Shown: piece by piece, positions 45,860 through 55,205 of the stretch
Position numbering within the stretch: position 1 is the first letter of the stretch
How the letters are laid out: each line of letters opens with the position of its first letter
Assembly: GCF_002443155.1 (NCBI RefSeq)
Contig: NZ_CP023667.1
Location: forward strand, 1,612,001-1,676,000
Reading direction: 5' to 3'
DNA from: Alcaligenes faecalis
GTDB lineage: Bacteria > Pseudomonadota > Gammaproteobacteria > Burkholderiales > Burkholderiaceae_B
DNA: 64,000 nucleotides
The notes under the pieces: model-generated
Database searches by the model: none
Seen by the model: the letters and a program-made list of their open reading frames with translations, nothing else
What the model was told of the DNA's origin: nothing
Made by a program: the position numbers and the translations under genes

Positions 45860-47103
45860 ATGCGCCTATGCCCGTAACTGCTGCTGGTTTGCTGAATCAC
45901 CGCGAGGATTTTCCTATCCTGGCTCGTCCCATTCGGGGCCAACGCCTGTCCTATCTGGACAACGGGGCGACGACGCAAAAGCCGCGCTCGGTTATTGAAG
46001 CCGAGGCGCGATTCTATGAGCAGTCCAATGCGAATATCCATCGTGGTGTGCATTGGCTGTCTCAGCATGCTACTGAGCTGTACGATCAGGCCAGAAGTAC
46101 AGTGCGGGCATTTCTGAATGCTGCGCGCGATGAAGAAATTGTATTTACGCGTGGCACCACAGAATCCATCAACCTGGTGGCCTATAGCTGGGGCATGGAC
46201 AACCTGAAGGTGGGTGATGAAATCCTGCTGACAGGCCTGGAGCATCACTCCAATATCGTGCCTTGGCAGCTTGTGGCTCAACGCACGGGCGCGGTCATTC
46301 GCGTGGTGCCTGTGCTGGACAACGGCGAGCTGGATCAGGAAGCGTTCAAGCAACTGCTGAACGAGAAAACCCGTTTACTGGGCTTGGTCCATGTATCCAA
46401 TGCCCTGGGCACGATCAACCCCGTTGCTGAAATGACCCGTCAGGCGCATGCCGTCGGCGCCAAGGTGCTGGTAGACGGGGCCCAATCCGTTCCCCACGGT
46501 GTGGTGGACGTGCAGGCTCTGGATGCTGACTTCTACACGTTCTCGGCGCACAAGCTGTACGGCCCCACCGGTATGGGTGCTCTGTACGTGCGTTATGAGA
46601 TTCTGGACAGCATGGCGCCCTGGATGGGCGGCGGTGACATGATCACCACAGTCAGTTTCGAGCAAAGCAATTACGCGCCCGTGCCACAGCGTTTTGAGGC
46701 AGGTACACCCAATATCGCGGGTGCCATTACCATGGCTGCCGCCATCGATTATGTGATGGGCATAGGCATGCAGCGTATTGCTGATCACGAAGCGCTGCTG
46801 CTGGATTACGCCACCGAGGCCTTGCTGGCCATGCCTGGCATTCGTATTATCGGTACGGCCGCACACAAGGCAGGCATCGTGTCTTTCCTGGTCGACGGCA
46901 TTCATCCACACGATCTGGGCACCATCCTGGATATGGACGGCGTTGCCGTGCGTGCCGGCCACCACTGTGCCATGCCCTTGATGACGCGCTTTGGCATTCC
47001 TGGTACGGCTCGTGCCTCTTTTGCCTTGTACAACGATTACGCTGATATTGACGCTTTGCTGGGCAGCCTGCGCAAAGCTCAAAAACTATTTGGAGTTGGC
47101 TAA
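45856..47103 (+). CDS. sufS: cysteine desulfurase SufS
   Basis: 415 residues, PLP enzyme releasing sulfur from cysteine as persulfide. The PLP Lys is K233 in FSAHKLYGPTG and the catalytic Cys C371 in AGHHCAMP. The start is LSYLDNGATTQKP. Paired with SufU rather than SufE, as the next gene shows. Confidence 0.96.
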   Translation: MNAPMPVTAAGLLNHREDFPILARPIRGQRLSYLDNGATTQKPRSVIEAEARFYEQSNANIHRGVHWLSQHATELYDQARSTVRAFLNAARDEEIVFTRGTTESINLVAYSWGMDNLKVGDEILLTGLEHHSNIVPWQLVAQRTGAVIRVVPVLDNGELDQEAFKQLLNEKTRLLGLVHVSNALGTINPVAEMTRQAHAVGAKVLVDGAQSVPHGVVDVQALDADFYTFSAHKLYGPTGMGALYVRYEILDSMAPWMGGGDMITTVSFEQSNYAPVPQRFEAGTPNIAGAITMAAAIDYVMGIGMQRIADHEALLLDYATEALLAMPGIRIIGTAAHKAGIVSFLVDGIHPHDLGTILDMDGVAVRAGHHCAMPLMTRFGIPGTARASFALYNDYADIDALLGSLRKAQKLFGVG

Positions 47104-47556
47104 ATGAGCCAGGATTTCAACGGGCTGCGCGAGCTCTACCAAGAGGTCATTTTTGACCACAACCGTAGCCCGCGTAACTTTGAAGTAATAGAAAACGCCA
47201 GCCATTTTGCCAATGGCCACAATCCTCTGTGCGGGGATCAACTGGCTGTATACGCCGTAGTTGAAGACGGCATTGTGCAGAAAGTCAGCTTTGTGGGGCA
47301 TGGCTGTGCTATTTCCAAAGCGTCGGCATCCTTGATGACCGAAGCCGTGAAGGGCCTGAGTCTGGCCGAGTTTGAGTCTCTCTTTCAAGATATGCACGCC
47401 ATGCTGACAGAGGCCCATCCCGATCGAGATCTGGGCAAGCTGGAAGTGTTATCTGGTGTGCGTGAATTTCCCGCACGGGTTAAATGTGCCACTCTGGCCT
47501 GGCATACCCTGCACAACGCCATCAATCAGGCCAAAGAAACCGCGCAAACCGAATAA
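47104..47556 (+). CDS. sufU: SufU sulfur-transfer protein
   Basis: 150 residues, IscU-like fold with three Cys: LCGD (about 43), HGCAIS (about 68) and VKCATLAWH (about 127), plus the SufU-type insert before the third Cys. SufU accepts sulfur from SufS, usually with zinc. ATG directly follows the sufS stop. Confidence 0.93.
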   Translation: MSQDFNGLRELYQEVIFDHNRSPRNFEVIENASHFANGHNPLCGDQLAVYAVVEDGIVQKVSFVGHGCAISKASASLMTEAVKGLSLAEFESLFQDMHAMLTEAHPDRDLGKLEVLSGVREFPARVKCATLAWHTLHNAINQAKETAQTE

Positions 47557-47571
47557 AGGCGCAAGCAAGCC

Positions 47572-48132
47572 ATGAGCTATTTTGAACGACATGATGTGCT
47601 GGTCAGCCGGGATTGTCCGGCTGTCAGTATCCCTTACGGTGCTCCCGTTACGATCGAGGCGGGTTGTACAGCAACGATTACCCAGAAGCTGGGTGGCAGC
47701 TATACCGTGATGGTAGAGGGCAACCTGTACCGGATTGAAGGTGTCGATGCCGATGCGCTGGGTTTTGAGTCCCAGGACAAGCCCGAAGTGTTTGTGCCCG
47801 AGCTGCCCCTGAGCGAAAAAACCATTGAAGATGCTGCCTGGATTGTGCTCTCCAGCGTTTACGATCCGGAAATTCCGGTGGACATCGTGAACCTGGGGCT
47901 GGTGTATGCCTGTCACGTGAACCAGACCGGGCCTGAAACCTTTTCCATCACCATGGAAATGACGCTGACGGCTCCGGGTTGCGGTATGGGTACGATGATT
48001 GCCGACGAGGCCCGCTACAAGCTGGAGACCATCCAGGGCGTGGAAAAGGCGGTGGTGGACCTGGTTTGGGACCCGCCATGGAGCCGGGAGCGCATGAGCG
48101 AATCAGCCCGCTTGCAACTAGGGATGCTGTAA
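47572..48132 (+). CDS. sufT: SufT-type Fe-S maturation factor
   Basis: 186 residues: N-terminal extension with a small beta domain (TQKLGGSYTVMVEGNLYRI) followed by a DUF59/MIP18 domain (VYDPEIPVDIVNLGLVY ... PGCGMGTMIADEA). SufT helps mature Fe-S proteins under high demand. Last SUF gene before a strong terminator. Confidence 0.92.
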   Translation: MSYFERHDVLVSRDCPAVSIPYGAPVTIEAGCTATITQKLGGSYTVMVEGNLYRIEGVDADALGFESQDKPEVFVPELPLSEKTIEDAAWIVLSSVYDPEIPVDIVNLGLVYACHVNQTGPETFSITMEMTLTAPGCGMGTMIADEARYKLETIQGVEKAVVDLVWDPPWSRERMSESARLQLGML

Positions 48133-48135
48133 TAG

Positions 48136-48165
48136 AAAAAGCCTGCATATTCTGCAGGCTTTTTT
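48136..48165. terminator. terminator of the SUF operon
   Basis: AAAAAGCCTGCA-TATTC-TGCAGGCTTTTTT, 11-12 bp stem with T6, starting 3 nt after the sufT stop. Confidence 0.92.
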
Positions 48166-48754
48166 GTATCTGCAGATGCGAAGTATCTGGAAACGTGTGT
48201 CTAAGGGGGCTGGGGCCTGTTTGCAATGTCGTTTAACACTGGACAGTAAGCTTTAGCTCAATCCCTTATGTGTCGTTGGGCGCCCGGTCTGGGTCCGCTC
48301 TCTGACTACACTAAACTGCTCAAAAAAAATGACTCGATTTCCGCCTGTTATCTATACATAAAAATAATGGCTAAGGCGTTTAAAGGCAGGTTTTCATTAA
48401 GTCTCATCTTTCCTTTTCTGCATCTCATCAGATGCCTGATACTTCAATTTTCTGCTCGGATAAAACTGAAGCCTATAACTTTTCCTAGGGTTTATGCTTA
48501 TCTCCCACTAGAGAGATTTGTATGAATTTCGCTTATTAAGCTTAAGTTTCTTTCATTCAAACCTGAAACCTTCAGGCTTATATAAATAAGAACTCATGTG
48601 GCGAACGGAGAATAGAATTTGATACAGATAGAACATAACGATGCTTTTTTAAAGCAGGATCTTGCAGGGCGGGCAGGTTAAACGCCCGCCAATACAGGAA
48701 GACTTGGGGTTGAATCAATAGAAGACGAATGGGCACCCGCCTGCAAAAGAGGAG
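48166..48754. other. AT-rich intergenic stretch, no gene seen
   Basis: 589 nt between the SUF terminator and the orphan ABC ATPase. Bases 48300-48660 are clearly more AT-rich than neighbours. A 7-bp stem GGCGGGC / GCCCGCC lies at 48668-48690. One 85-codon frame (48268-48525) has no ribosome site or protein-like composition. Possibly the scar of a lost ABC transporter operon. Confidence 0.6.
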
Positions 48755-49570
48755 GTGCAAAACGAGGTCGTGCTGAGCGCCCGTGGTTTGGGCAAGGTCT
48801 ATGGCTCGGACTGCTGGTTCTCCAAGGGGCGTAAGATGCACGCGCTCAGCGACATCAATCTGGATATACGTCGTGATGAAGTGCTGGGTGTCGTGGGGGA
48901 GTCCGGCTCGGGCAAATCCACTTTGGCGCGCTGCATTATTGGTCTGGTCGAGGCCAGCTCCGGGCAGATCACCCTGAACGGTGAAACCTTGCCCGCCGCC
49001 TGCAAGGACCGCAGCCTGGCGCAGCGGCGCAAAGTGCAGATCGTGTTTCAGGACCCGTATCGCTCGCTGAATCCTCGCGTGACGATTGGCCAGTCTTTGA
49101 CAGAAGGCATGCACAACATCGGCGTCGATCCCAAAGTCGCTATTGAACGCGTGACCGAAGTTTTGTCCATTGTGGGCCTGGACGCCGATGTGCTGGAGCG
49201 CTATCCGCATCAGTTCTCGGGTGGTCAGCGGCAACGGCTTTGTCTGGCCCGCGCCATTGTGATGGAGCCGGATGTGCTGATTGCGGACGAATCCGTGTCG
49301 GCGCTGGATGTGCTGGTGCAAGAGCAGGTGCTCAAGTTGCTGGTGGATATCAAGCGCAAAACCGGTGTCGCCATCCTGTTCATTACCCATGACTTGCGTG
49401 TTGCCGCGCAGATTTCTGACCGCATCGTGGTGATGCAAAAGGGTCGGATTGTGGAGGCCGGAGACCCAGGGCGTGTCATTAGCCAGCCTAGCCAGGCTTA
49501 CACCCGTGAACTGGTGGAATCCGCACCCGGTGTGCATTGGGATTTTCAGAATTTTTGTGCTTATGCCTGA
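48755..49570 (+). CDS. peptide/nickel-type ABC ATPase, orphan (DppF-like)
   Basis: 271 residues. Walker A VGESGSGKST (about 47-56), QDPYRSLNPR, signature FSGGQRQRLCLARAI and Walker B VLIADESVSALD place it in the DppF/OppF branch. No partner DppD, permeases or binding protein is present; the next genes are hydrolases. Start GTG 48755 overlaps a GAGGAGG site, so GTG 48770 may be used. It may be the last gene of a deleted transporter operon or may work with subunits encoded elsewhere. Confidence 0.82.
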   Translation: MQNEVVLSARGLGKVYGSDCWFSKGRKMHALSDINLDIRRDEVLGVVGESGSGKSTLARCIIGLVEASSGQITLNGETLPAACKDRSLAQRRKVQIVFQDPYRSLNPRVTIGQSLTEGMHNIGVDPKVAIERVTEVLSIVGLDADVLERYPHQFSGGQRQRLCLARAIVMEPDVLIADESVSALDVLVQEQVLKLLVDIKRKTGVAILFITHDLRVAAQISDRIVVMQKGRIVEAGDPGRVISQPSQAYTRELVESAPGVHWDFQNFCAYA

Positions 49571-49689
49571 TCGACACGGCTGTTGGGGCTGTGTTGATTG
49601 TGCAGAGCTAAATCCTGCTGCTGGAACGCGGCAGGGCGTATCGAATCCCGCCCAAGGCGGATCTTAATTGTTGATGGAGTTCAAATCTC

Positions 49690-50625
49690 ATGTCCAGGTT
49701 TGTCAATGTAGCAGCGGCTCAGTTGGGCCCTATCGCACGCAACGAAACTAAAAAACAGGTGGTTGACCGCTTGCTGGCCCATTTGCATCAGGCCAAGAAA
49801 ATGGATGTTGATGTGGTGGTATTTCCCGAGCTGGCACTGACCACGTTTTTCCCGCGCTGGTTCAGTGAGGATATTTCCGATTTTGATTGTTTTTATGAAA
49901 CCCAGATGCCAGGGCCGGACACCCAGCCCCTGTTTGATGCTGCTGCCAGATTGCAGATTGGTTTCTACCTGGGCTATGCCGAGCTGGTCATTGAAAACGG
50001 CGTAAAGCGTCGCTTCAACGTGTCCATTCTGGTCGATAAAACCGGCACGATTGTGGGCAAGTACCGCAAGGTGCATTTGCCCGGTCACGGCCAGGACGAG
50101 CCCTGGCGTGCTTTCCAGCATCTGGAGAAATACTATTTCGAGCCCGGACACGAGTTTGGTGTGTGGTCGGCCTTCGGGGGCGTGATGGGCATGGCCTTGT
50201 GCAATGACCGTCGCTGGTCGGAAACCTACCGCGTCATGGGTTTGAAGGGCGTTGAAATGGTCATGCTGGGCTACAACACGCCGGTTCATAATCCGCCCGC
50301 GCCGGAGCACGACGATCTGTCCATGTTCCATAACCATCTGGTGATGCAGGCCGGGGCTTATCAGAACGGCACCTGGGTGGTGGGGGTGGCCAAGGCGGGG
50401 AGTGAAGAGGGCATCGAGATGATTGGCGGCAGTGCCATCATTGCACCGTCTGGCGAGATTGTCGCGGCTTGCTCCACCAAGGGTGACGAGTTGGCCATTG
50501 CCCGCTGCGATCTGGATCTGTGCCATTCCTACAAGAGTACGACCTTCAACTTTGAGCGTCATCGTCGGCCAGAAGCGTATGGCCTGATCAGCTCGCAACG
50601 TGGAGCGGTGGTGCCATGGGCTTGA
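49690..50625 (+). CDS. carbon-nitrogen hydrolase, N-carbamoyl-D-amino-acid hydrolase-like
   Basis: 311 residues, nitrilase superfamily. The Glu-Lys-Cys triad is E47 (FPELAL), K127 (GKYRKVHLPG) and C171 (ALCNDRRW), spacing like Agrobacterium N-carbamoyl-D-amino-acid amidohydrolase (E47/K127/C172). Would hydrolyse N-carbamoyl amino acids or similar amides. Overlaps the following M20 gene by 10 nt. Confidence 0.87.
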   Translation: MSRFVNVAAAQLGPIARNETKKQVVDRLLAHLHQAKKMDVDVVVFPELALTTFFPRWFSEDISDFDCFYETQMPGPDTQPLFDAAARLQIGFYLGYAELVIENGVKRRFNVSILVDKTGTIVGKYRKVHLPGHGQDEPWRAFQHLEKYYFEPGHEFGVWSAFGGVMGMALCNDRRWSETYRVMGLKGVEMVMLGYNTPVHNPPAPEHDDLSMFHNHLVMQAGAYQNGTWVVGVAKAGSEEGIEMIGGSAIIAPSGEIVAACSTKGDELAIARCDLDLCHSYKSTTFNFERHRRPEAYGLISSQRGAVVPWA

Positions 50626-51797
50626 ACGAACATACAAAAATGGACCTGGCCTGGGATGTGGTCAGCCTGACGCAAGCCTTTGTGCGTATCCCCAGCCTGT
50701 CCGGGCAAGAGCAGGTCATGGCGGACTTTGTGCAACAAGTCATGCGGGAGTTGGGCTTTGACCAGATCAGCGTGGACGATAAGGGGTCGGTGCTGGGCTT
50801 TGTCGGCCCGGCCCAGGCTCCGCTGGCCCTGCTGTTTGATGCTCATATGGATGTGGTGCCTATCGCCGGAACCTGGACGGTTGAGCCTTTTGGGGCGCAG
50901 ATCAAGGATGGCCGCATGTATGGGCGCGGCACCAGTGATATGAAAGCAGGTTTGGCCGCCGCTCTGTGTGGCGCGGCGGCAGCGGCTCGTAGTGGAACCT
51001 TGAAACAGCGTATTGCCGTGTCTGCCAGCGTGATGGAGGAAGTGATTGAAGGCTATGCCTTGTCACACGCTCTGGAGCAATGCACGCCGGCTGCTGTGGT
51101 GATTTGTGAGCCATCGCGTTTGCGCATCATGGTGGGCCAGAAAGGGCGACAGGAGATTCTGTTGCGCTTGCAAGGCCGTCCAGCCCATGCGGCCTTGCCT
51201 CATCTGGGGGTGAATCCCATTCAGGCGGCTGTCAAGGCGATTTCTGCTTTGCAAACGCTGGATTTGCCCAGGGATGCGCAAGTGGGCCAAGCCTTGCTGG
51301 TGCCCACTGACATTATTTCCGACCCGCATCCTTCCATTTCCCTGATTCCTTCGTCCGTTACGGTGCGTTTTGATCGCCGTACTTTGGTCGGAGAAAGCAG
51401 CGAATCGGTGCTGAAAGAAATGGAGCAATGCGTGCAGGGTGCCGGTGTGGAGGGCTTTTCGCTGGAACTGGTGGACAGTCAGGTACAAACCTATACAGGT
51501 CAGCAGGCCAGCCCGGAGCGGGACTTGCCCGCCTGGCGGCTGGATGAGTCGGCACCGTTGGCCCAAGCCATGGTGCAAGCGGTTCAGCAAGCCGGGCGTG
51601 TGGTGGAAATGGATACCTGGTGGTTTTGCACCAATGGCTCCGAGTCCGCCGGGCGACGTGGCATTCCCACTATCGGTCTGGGGCCAGGCGAGGAAGCACA
51701 GGCACATACGGCTGATGAGTCGGTCGCGATCGACGATGTTCTGGGGGCCAAGGACATTTACGAACAGCTGTGTATCCAACTGGCGGGACAAGCGTAA
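50616..51797 (+). CDS. M20-family deacylase (ArgE/DapE-like)
   Basis: 393 residues. Metal site residues are visible in DAHMDVVP, GRGTSDMKAGLAAAL and MEEVIEGYAL; a dimerisation domain follows. Family members remove acyl groups from amino acids or cleave dipeptides. Sits between the carbamoylase and the M81 peptidase in one operon; start ATG 50616, with ATG 50640 possible. Confidence 0.87.
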   Translation: MGLNEHTKMDLAWDVVSLTQAFVRIPSLSGQEQVMADFVQQVMRELGFDQISVDDKGSVLGFVGPAQAPLALLFDAHMDVVPIAGTWTVEPFGAQIKDGRMYGRGTSDMKAGLAAALCGAAAAARSGTLKQRIAVSASVMEEVIEGYALSHALEQCTPAAVVICEPSRLRIMVGQKGRQEILLRLQGRPAHAALPHLGVNPIQAAVKAISALQTLDLPRDAQVGQALLVPTDIISDPHPSISLIPSSVTVRFDRRTLVGESSESVLKEMEQCVQGAGVEGFSLELVDSQVQTYTGQQASPERDLPAWRLDESAPLAQAMVQAVQQAGRVVEMDTWWFCTNGSESAGRRGIPTIGLGPGEEAQAHTADESVAIDDVLGAKDIYEQLCIQLAGQA

Positions 51798-51816
51798 GAG
51801 CAATCGGAGACAAGTG

Positions 51817-53349
51817 ATGCGTATTGCAGTAGCGGGTTTTCAGCACGAGACCAATACCTTTGGCCCGGCCATGGCAACAATGGCGGACTTTGAGCATGGG
51901 GGCGGCTGGCCAGGTATGTGCCGGGCCGAGGCCATCGAGCCTGCCTTGCGTGGGGCCAATATCCCGGCAGCCGGGTTCATGGCCGCCGCCGCACAAGCCG
52001 GGGTCGAGTGCGTCCCGCTACTGTGGGCCGCTGCCAGTCCCTCCGCTCCCGTCGAGGCAATGACTTACGAGGCGATCGTGGCGGAGATTCTGTACCGCCT
52101 GGAGCAAGTTCTGCCTGTGGATGCGGTGTATCTGGATTTACATGGCGCCATGGTGGCCGAGCATCGCGATGATGGGGAAGGGCATTTGCTGGTTCTGGTG
52201 CGCGAGATGGTGGGACCGGATGTGCCTGTGGTCGCCAGTCTGGACTTGCATGCCAATGTCAGCGACACCATGCTGGCGCAGGCCGATATGCTGGTGGCTT
52301 ACAAAACCTACCCGCATGTGGATATGGGGCAAACGGGCGAGCGTGCTTTCCAGGCGCTGATGCGCTGTTTGCAAAGCGGTCGTCGCCCTGAATTGGCCTG
52401 GCATCGATTGCCTTTCCTGATCCCGGCGATCTGGCAAAGCACCGAGATGGAACCGGCGGCCAGCCTGTACCGTCACTTGTCATCGCTGGAAGAAATAGAA
52501 GGCGAGGGGAGCGTGTCGTTCGCCATGGGCTTTCCTGCCGCGGACGTGCCGGAATGCGGAGCGGTCTTGTGGGCCTACGCCCAGACACAGGAAGAAGCCG
52601 ATAGCCGTTTGGCAGCCTTTCTGGACGAGGTGCTCGATAAAGCCCAAGGCTTCCAAGGCAAGCTTTATGAACCGGACGAAGCCGTGCAATGGGCGCTGAG
52701 TCACCCTGGTAAAGGCCCGGTGATCATTGCCGATGCTCACGACAACCCCGGTGGCGGCGCCAGCTCCGATACCTGTGGCCTCTTGCGCGCCTTGCTGAAA
52801 GCCAAGGTATCGGATGCCGCTTTAGGCTTGATCGTGGACCCGGAAAGCGCTGCTCTGGTGCACCAGGCAGGTGCCGGTAAAACCATCGAACTGTCCCTGG
52901 GCGGTAAATCCGGTGTCCCCGGCGATATGCCCTTGCATGCTCGCTTTTATATCGAGTCCGTATCCGATGGCCAGTTCCGCGCCACCGGCCCGTACTACGC
53001 AGGCTGTGCCATGAACCTGGGGCCCAGTGCCTGTTTGCGCATAGAAGGCGTGCGTATCGTTCTGGCCTCCTACAAGTCGCAGATGGCAGATCAAAGCATG
53101 TTCCGTTTTGTTGGGATAGAGCCAGAGCAGATGAAGATACTGGTCCTGAAAAGCGCCGTGCACTTCAGAGCGGACTTTGGCAGCATCAGTGACCGCATCA
53201 TTGTCGGAGCAGCACCGGGAGGAGTTTCCATGCGCACGACCGACTTGCCGTGGGAGCGTTTACCGGCAGAACGCCTGCTGTATCCCGGTGGCCCCAGCCT
53301 GTCTCAATGGCGAGTCATGCAATCAGAAGGGCGGGCCTGTTCACAATAG
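51817..53349 (+). CDS. M81-family metallopeptidase (MlrC-like)
   Basis: 510 residues from ATG 51817, with GGAG 7 nt upstream; the frame extends upstream inside the M20 gene and is not used. Begins AVAGFQHETNTFGP and has YLDLHGAMVAEHRDDGEG and ADAHDNPGGGASSDT, the markers of the MlrC/microcystinase family of zinc peptidases. Relatives often sit with peptide ABC transporters and act on linear peptides or derivatised amino acids. Substrate unknown. Confidence 0.88.
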   Translation: MRIAVAGFQHETNTFGPAMATMADFEHGGGWPGMCRAEAIEPALRGANIPAAGFMAAAAQAGVECVPLLWAAASPSAPVEAMTYEAIVAEILYRLEQVLPVDAVYLDLHGAMVAEHRDDGEGHLLVLVREMVGPDVPVVASLDLHANVSDTMLAQADMLVAYKTYPHVDMGQTGERAFQALMRCLQSGRRPELAWHRLPFLIPAIWQSTEMEPAASLYRHLSSLEEIEGEGSVSFAMGFPAADVPECGAVLWAYAQTQEEADSRLAAFLDEVLDKAQGFQGKLYEPDEAVQWALSHPGKGPVIIADAHDNPGGGASSDTCGLLRALLKAKVSDAALGLIVDPESAALVHQAGAGKTIELSLGGKSGVPGDMPLHARFYIESVSDGQFRATGPYYAGCAMNLGPSACLRIEGVRIVLASYKSQMADQSMFRFVGIEPEQMKILVLKSAVHFRADFGSISDRIIVGAAPGGVSMRTTDLPWERLPAERLLYPGGPSLSQWRVMQSEGRACSQ

Positions 53350-53523
53350 CTTTGCATTTTTTACCCAAGTAGGTATACTCCTGCCTTCACGGTTTTGATG
53401 CGGATTAGCTCGGTAAAATGAGCTTTGAAAATCAGGCCGCCTGTTCAGACAAGTGTGGATTTCAATCGGCACCGAGATTAACTATCAATAATCTCGAATC
53501 GAAAGAAAAAACCTAAAAAACAC

Positions 53524-53552
53524 TTGCAAGAAAGGAAGAACAGGGTTATAGT
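53524..53552 (+). promoter_or_regulatory. promoter of tRNA-Pro
   Basis: TTGCAA (53524-53529) and TATAGT (53547-53552) are 17 nt apart; the tRNA begins 10 nt after the -10 box. Confidence 0.65.
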
Positions 53553-53560
53553 TTAATTCT

Positions 53561-53639
<79 letters not shown>

Positions 53640-53645
53640 AATTTA

Positions 53646-53680
53646 AAAAGGCCTACAGCATTTTTGCTGTAGGCCTTTTT
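53646..53680. terminator. terminator after tRNA-Pro
   Basis: AAAAAGGCCTACAGCA pairs with TGCTGTAGGCCTTTTT over 16 bp with a 3-4 nt loop; the strongest hairpin in the area. Confidence 0.92.
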
Positions 53681-53844
53681 CATTGCGGCGGGGGTTGGAG
53701 CTCGTGCTTGGGGCTTGCTGACGTTCCTTGTGTATTGATCGCCAGACCCGGACGTAGATAGACAAGCTATTTATCGGTTTATGGCCTATCCTGTAGTACC
53801 GCCCTGACATTTGTTGGGGTAGCCATTGACCAATGGAGGTCACA

Positions 53845-54009
53845 ATGGACAAGAGAGGTAAACCGCCTAAGAAGGCAAGTACACGCAAGTCTGAGCTCGC
53901 CCCGCCGCAAACGGGGTGGCCAGCTCAGGCTCCCAACGAGGGGATCAAGCGAGCCAGTGCTGCTCATGATCATAAACCTACAGGAAGAGGCGCAGTGCGG
54001 GGCAGATAA
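53845..54009 (+). CDS. 54-residue basic, disordered protein
   Basis: ATG 53845 has GGAGGT at 53835-53840. The protein (starting MDKRGKPPKKASTRKSELAP) is rich in Lys, Arg, Pro and Ala, has no hydrophobic core and should be disordered, perhaps nucleic-acid binding. An inverted repeat CCATTG-AC-CAATGG (53823-53836) touches the ribosome site. A strong terminator follows at 54051. First of several tiny genes after the tRNA. Confidence 0.55.
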   Translation: MDKRGKPPKKASTRKSELAPPQTGWPAQAPNEGIKRASAAHDHKPTGRGAVRGR

Positions 54010-54050
54010 CCCCTCGAGACTTGAATGACTCTTTTTAGCCTGTGTCAAAG

Positions 54051-54085
54051 AAAAGGCCTGCAATGTCAACATTGCAGGCCTTTTT
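54051..54085. terminator. terminator after the 54-residue gene
   Basis: AAAAGGCCTGCAATG-TCAA-CATTGCAGGCCTTTTT, a 15-bp stem with T-run, 41 nt after the small stop. Confidence 0.9.
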
Positions 54086-54502
54086 GATTGGCATTTGCAC
54101 TGCGTGCTAGTGCTGAAGATTCTGCGACATAGCCGGTGATAGCTTGGAGCCCAGGCAAGAGCTCCAACGGACACACTCATATAATCACAATGTTTTGCAC
54201 TTTGAGCGTTGGCATGAGGATTTTTTTAGCTTCTCCAGGGGCTTGCGAACAGGGGCCAACAACAGCCATAAACTCGTGCTTGAGGCTGAGTGCAGAGGAT
54301 AAGGTTAAAAAAATGACACCGGGTGCACAGATTACCGGGGCGTTGATAGGCCCCTTTACGCTCCTGAAGGGCTGTGCTCCAGACGTTGGTCAGAGCGGGG
54401 AAAAGTTTTTATTGTTATTGGAGTCGTCAGGGGGAGGGCTGTCGCCGTAATCTTTGGCGGTCCCGTATTGCAGACTCGTTGGGGCGAGTCTGCGAAAGCT
54501 AC

Positions 54503-54643
54503 TTATTTGCCTTTCGGTTGGTCCTGCGGAGCTTTGCCATCTTTCTTGTCGTCAGGATGCATGGCCGCTTTTCGATCAGGAGAAGGTGATGGGTTTTGGG
54601 GAGGGGCTTGGGGTTTGTTGGGAGAGCCCGTTGTTTGTGTCAT
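54503..54643 (-). CDS. 46-residue Pro/Lys-rich disordered protein
   Basis: ATG 54643 has GGAG 7 nt upstream. The sequence begins MTQTTGSPNKPQAPPQNPSP and ends DDKKDGKAPQDQPKGK: very polar, Pro-, Gln- and Lys-rich, no signal peptide. A 9-bp stem GCAGACTCG/CGAGTCTGC (54470-54493) lies just after its stop. The 490 nt between 54010 and 54502 hold no other supported gene. Confidence 0.5.
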   Translation of the reverse strand: MTQTTGSPNKPQAPPQNPSPSPDRKAAMHPDDKKDGKAPQDQPKGK

Positions 54644-54721
54644 GAGAGACTCCAATAGGTGAATCATTGCAGCAAATCAGACGTGTTGAGGGTACTGCTT
54701 TGCGCCTTGATGCACGGATAG

Positions 54722-54955
54722 TTAGTTAAAAATGGATTGATCGTTTTGCGCTGGAGGAGGGTGGCGAGGTTTCTTGTCGCCGATGGGCTCATCGTTTGCA
54801 GGTAGCGTCTGATCGTCTTCGTGGATCCGTTCGATTTCGACGGGGCGTTTGTCGCGGGGGTCCGGGACAGTGGGTTCGGCGGGGTCGGTGGCCGCGAGAA
54901 GGGGGAAGCGAAGCAAGTTAACTTTTCTTCCAATGGACCGAAGATAGTGTGTCAT
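54722..54955 (-). CDS. 77-residue acidic/Pro-rich protein, unknown
   Basis: ATG 54955 has AGGAG 6-7 nt upstream. A short basic, partly hydrophobic N terminus (THYLRSIGRKVNLLRFPLL) is followed by a polar disordered tail with DPRDKRPVEIERIHEDDQTL. Upstream of, and on the same strand as, the 46-residue gene. No family recognised. Confidence 0.5.
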   Translation of the reverse strand: MTHYLRSIGRKVNLLRFPLLAATDPAEPTVPDPRDKRPVEIERIHEDDQTLPANDEPIGDKKPRHPPPAQNDQSIFN

Positions 54956-55052
54956 AGGCACTCCTGCCATGACTGGCGGGATATTTCTCAGAGAGTCTGA
55001 GCAACAGCGCCAGTAGCGCCTTCAAGGTGTCAATGAGAAGGTCTAAGTTCAT
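54918..55052 (-). CDS. 44-residue amphipathic ORF, tentative
   Basis: Begins MNLDLLIDTLKALLALLLRL, a strongly amphipathic leucine-rich helix, and ends SVHWKKS. AGGA lies 10 nt upstream of ATG 55052. It overlaps the 77-residue gene by 38 nt in another frame. Could be a leader ORF or a small membrane-active peptide; evidence is weak. Confidence 0.28.
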   Translation of the reverse strand: MNLDLLIDTLKALLALLLRLSEKYPASHGRSAYDTLSSVHWKKS

Positions 55053-55205
55053 ACTAGGCTGATCCTGAAAATACCCACTATGATAATTTGTAAATCATTG
55101 TATTTTAAGGGGAAATTCAGTCTGTACGCTCTGCTTTAGATCTGTTTGAAAAGCTGGAGAGGGCTATACTGACCGTTCATTTAACCGCTGATTAGAGAGG
55201 GCGCC

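Noticed and set aside
48268..48525. 85-codon plus-strand frame in the AT-rich gap
   Set aside because: No ribosome site, unprotein-like composition, inside an otherwise empty region.
54136..54450. 104-codon plus-strand frame after the 54-residue gene
   Set aside because: GTG start without ribosome site and no recognisable folding pattern; kept as non-coding.
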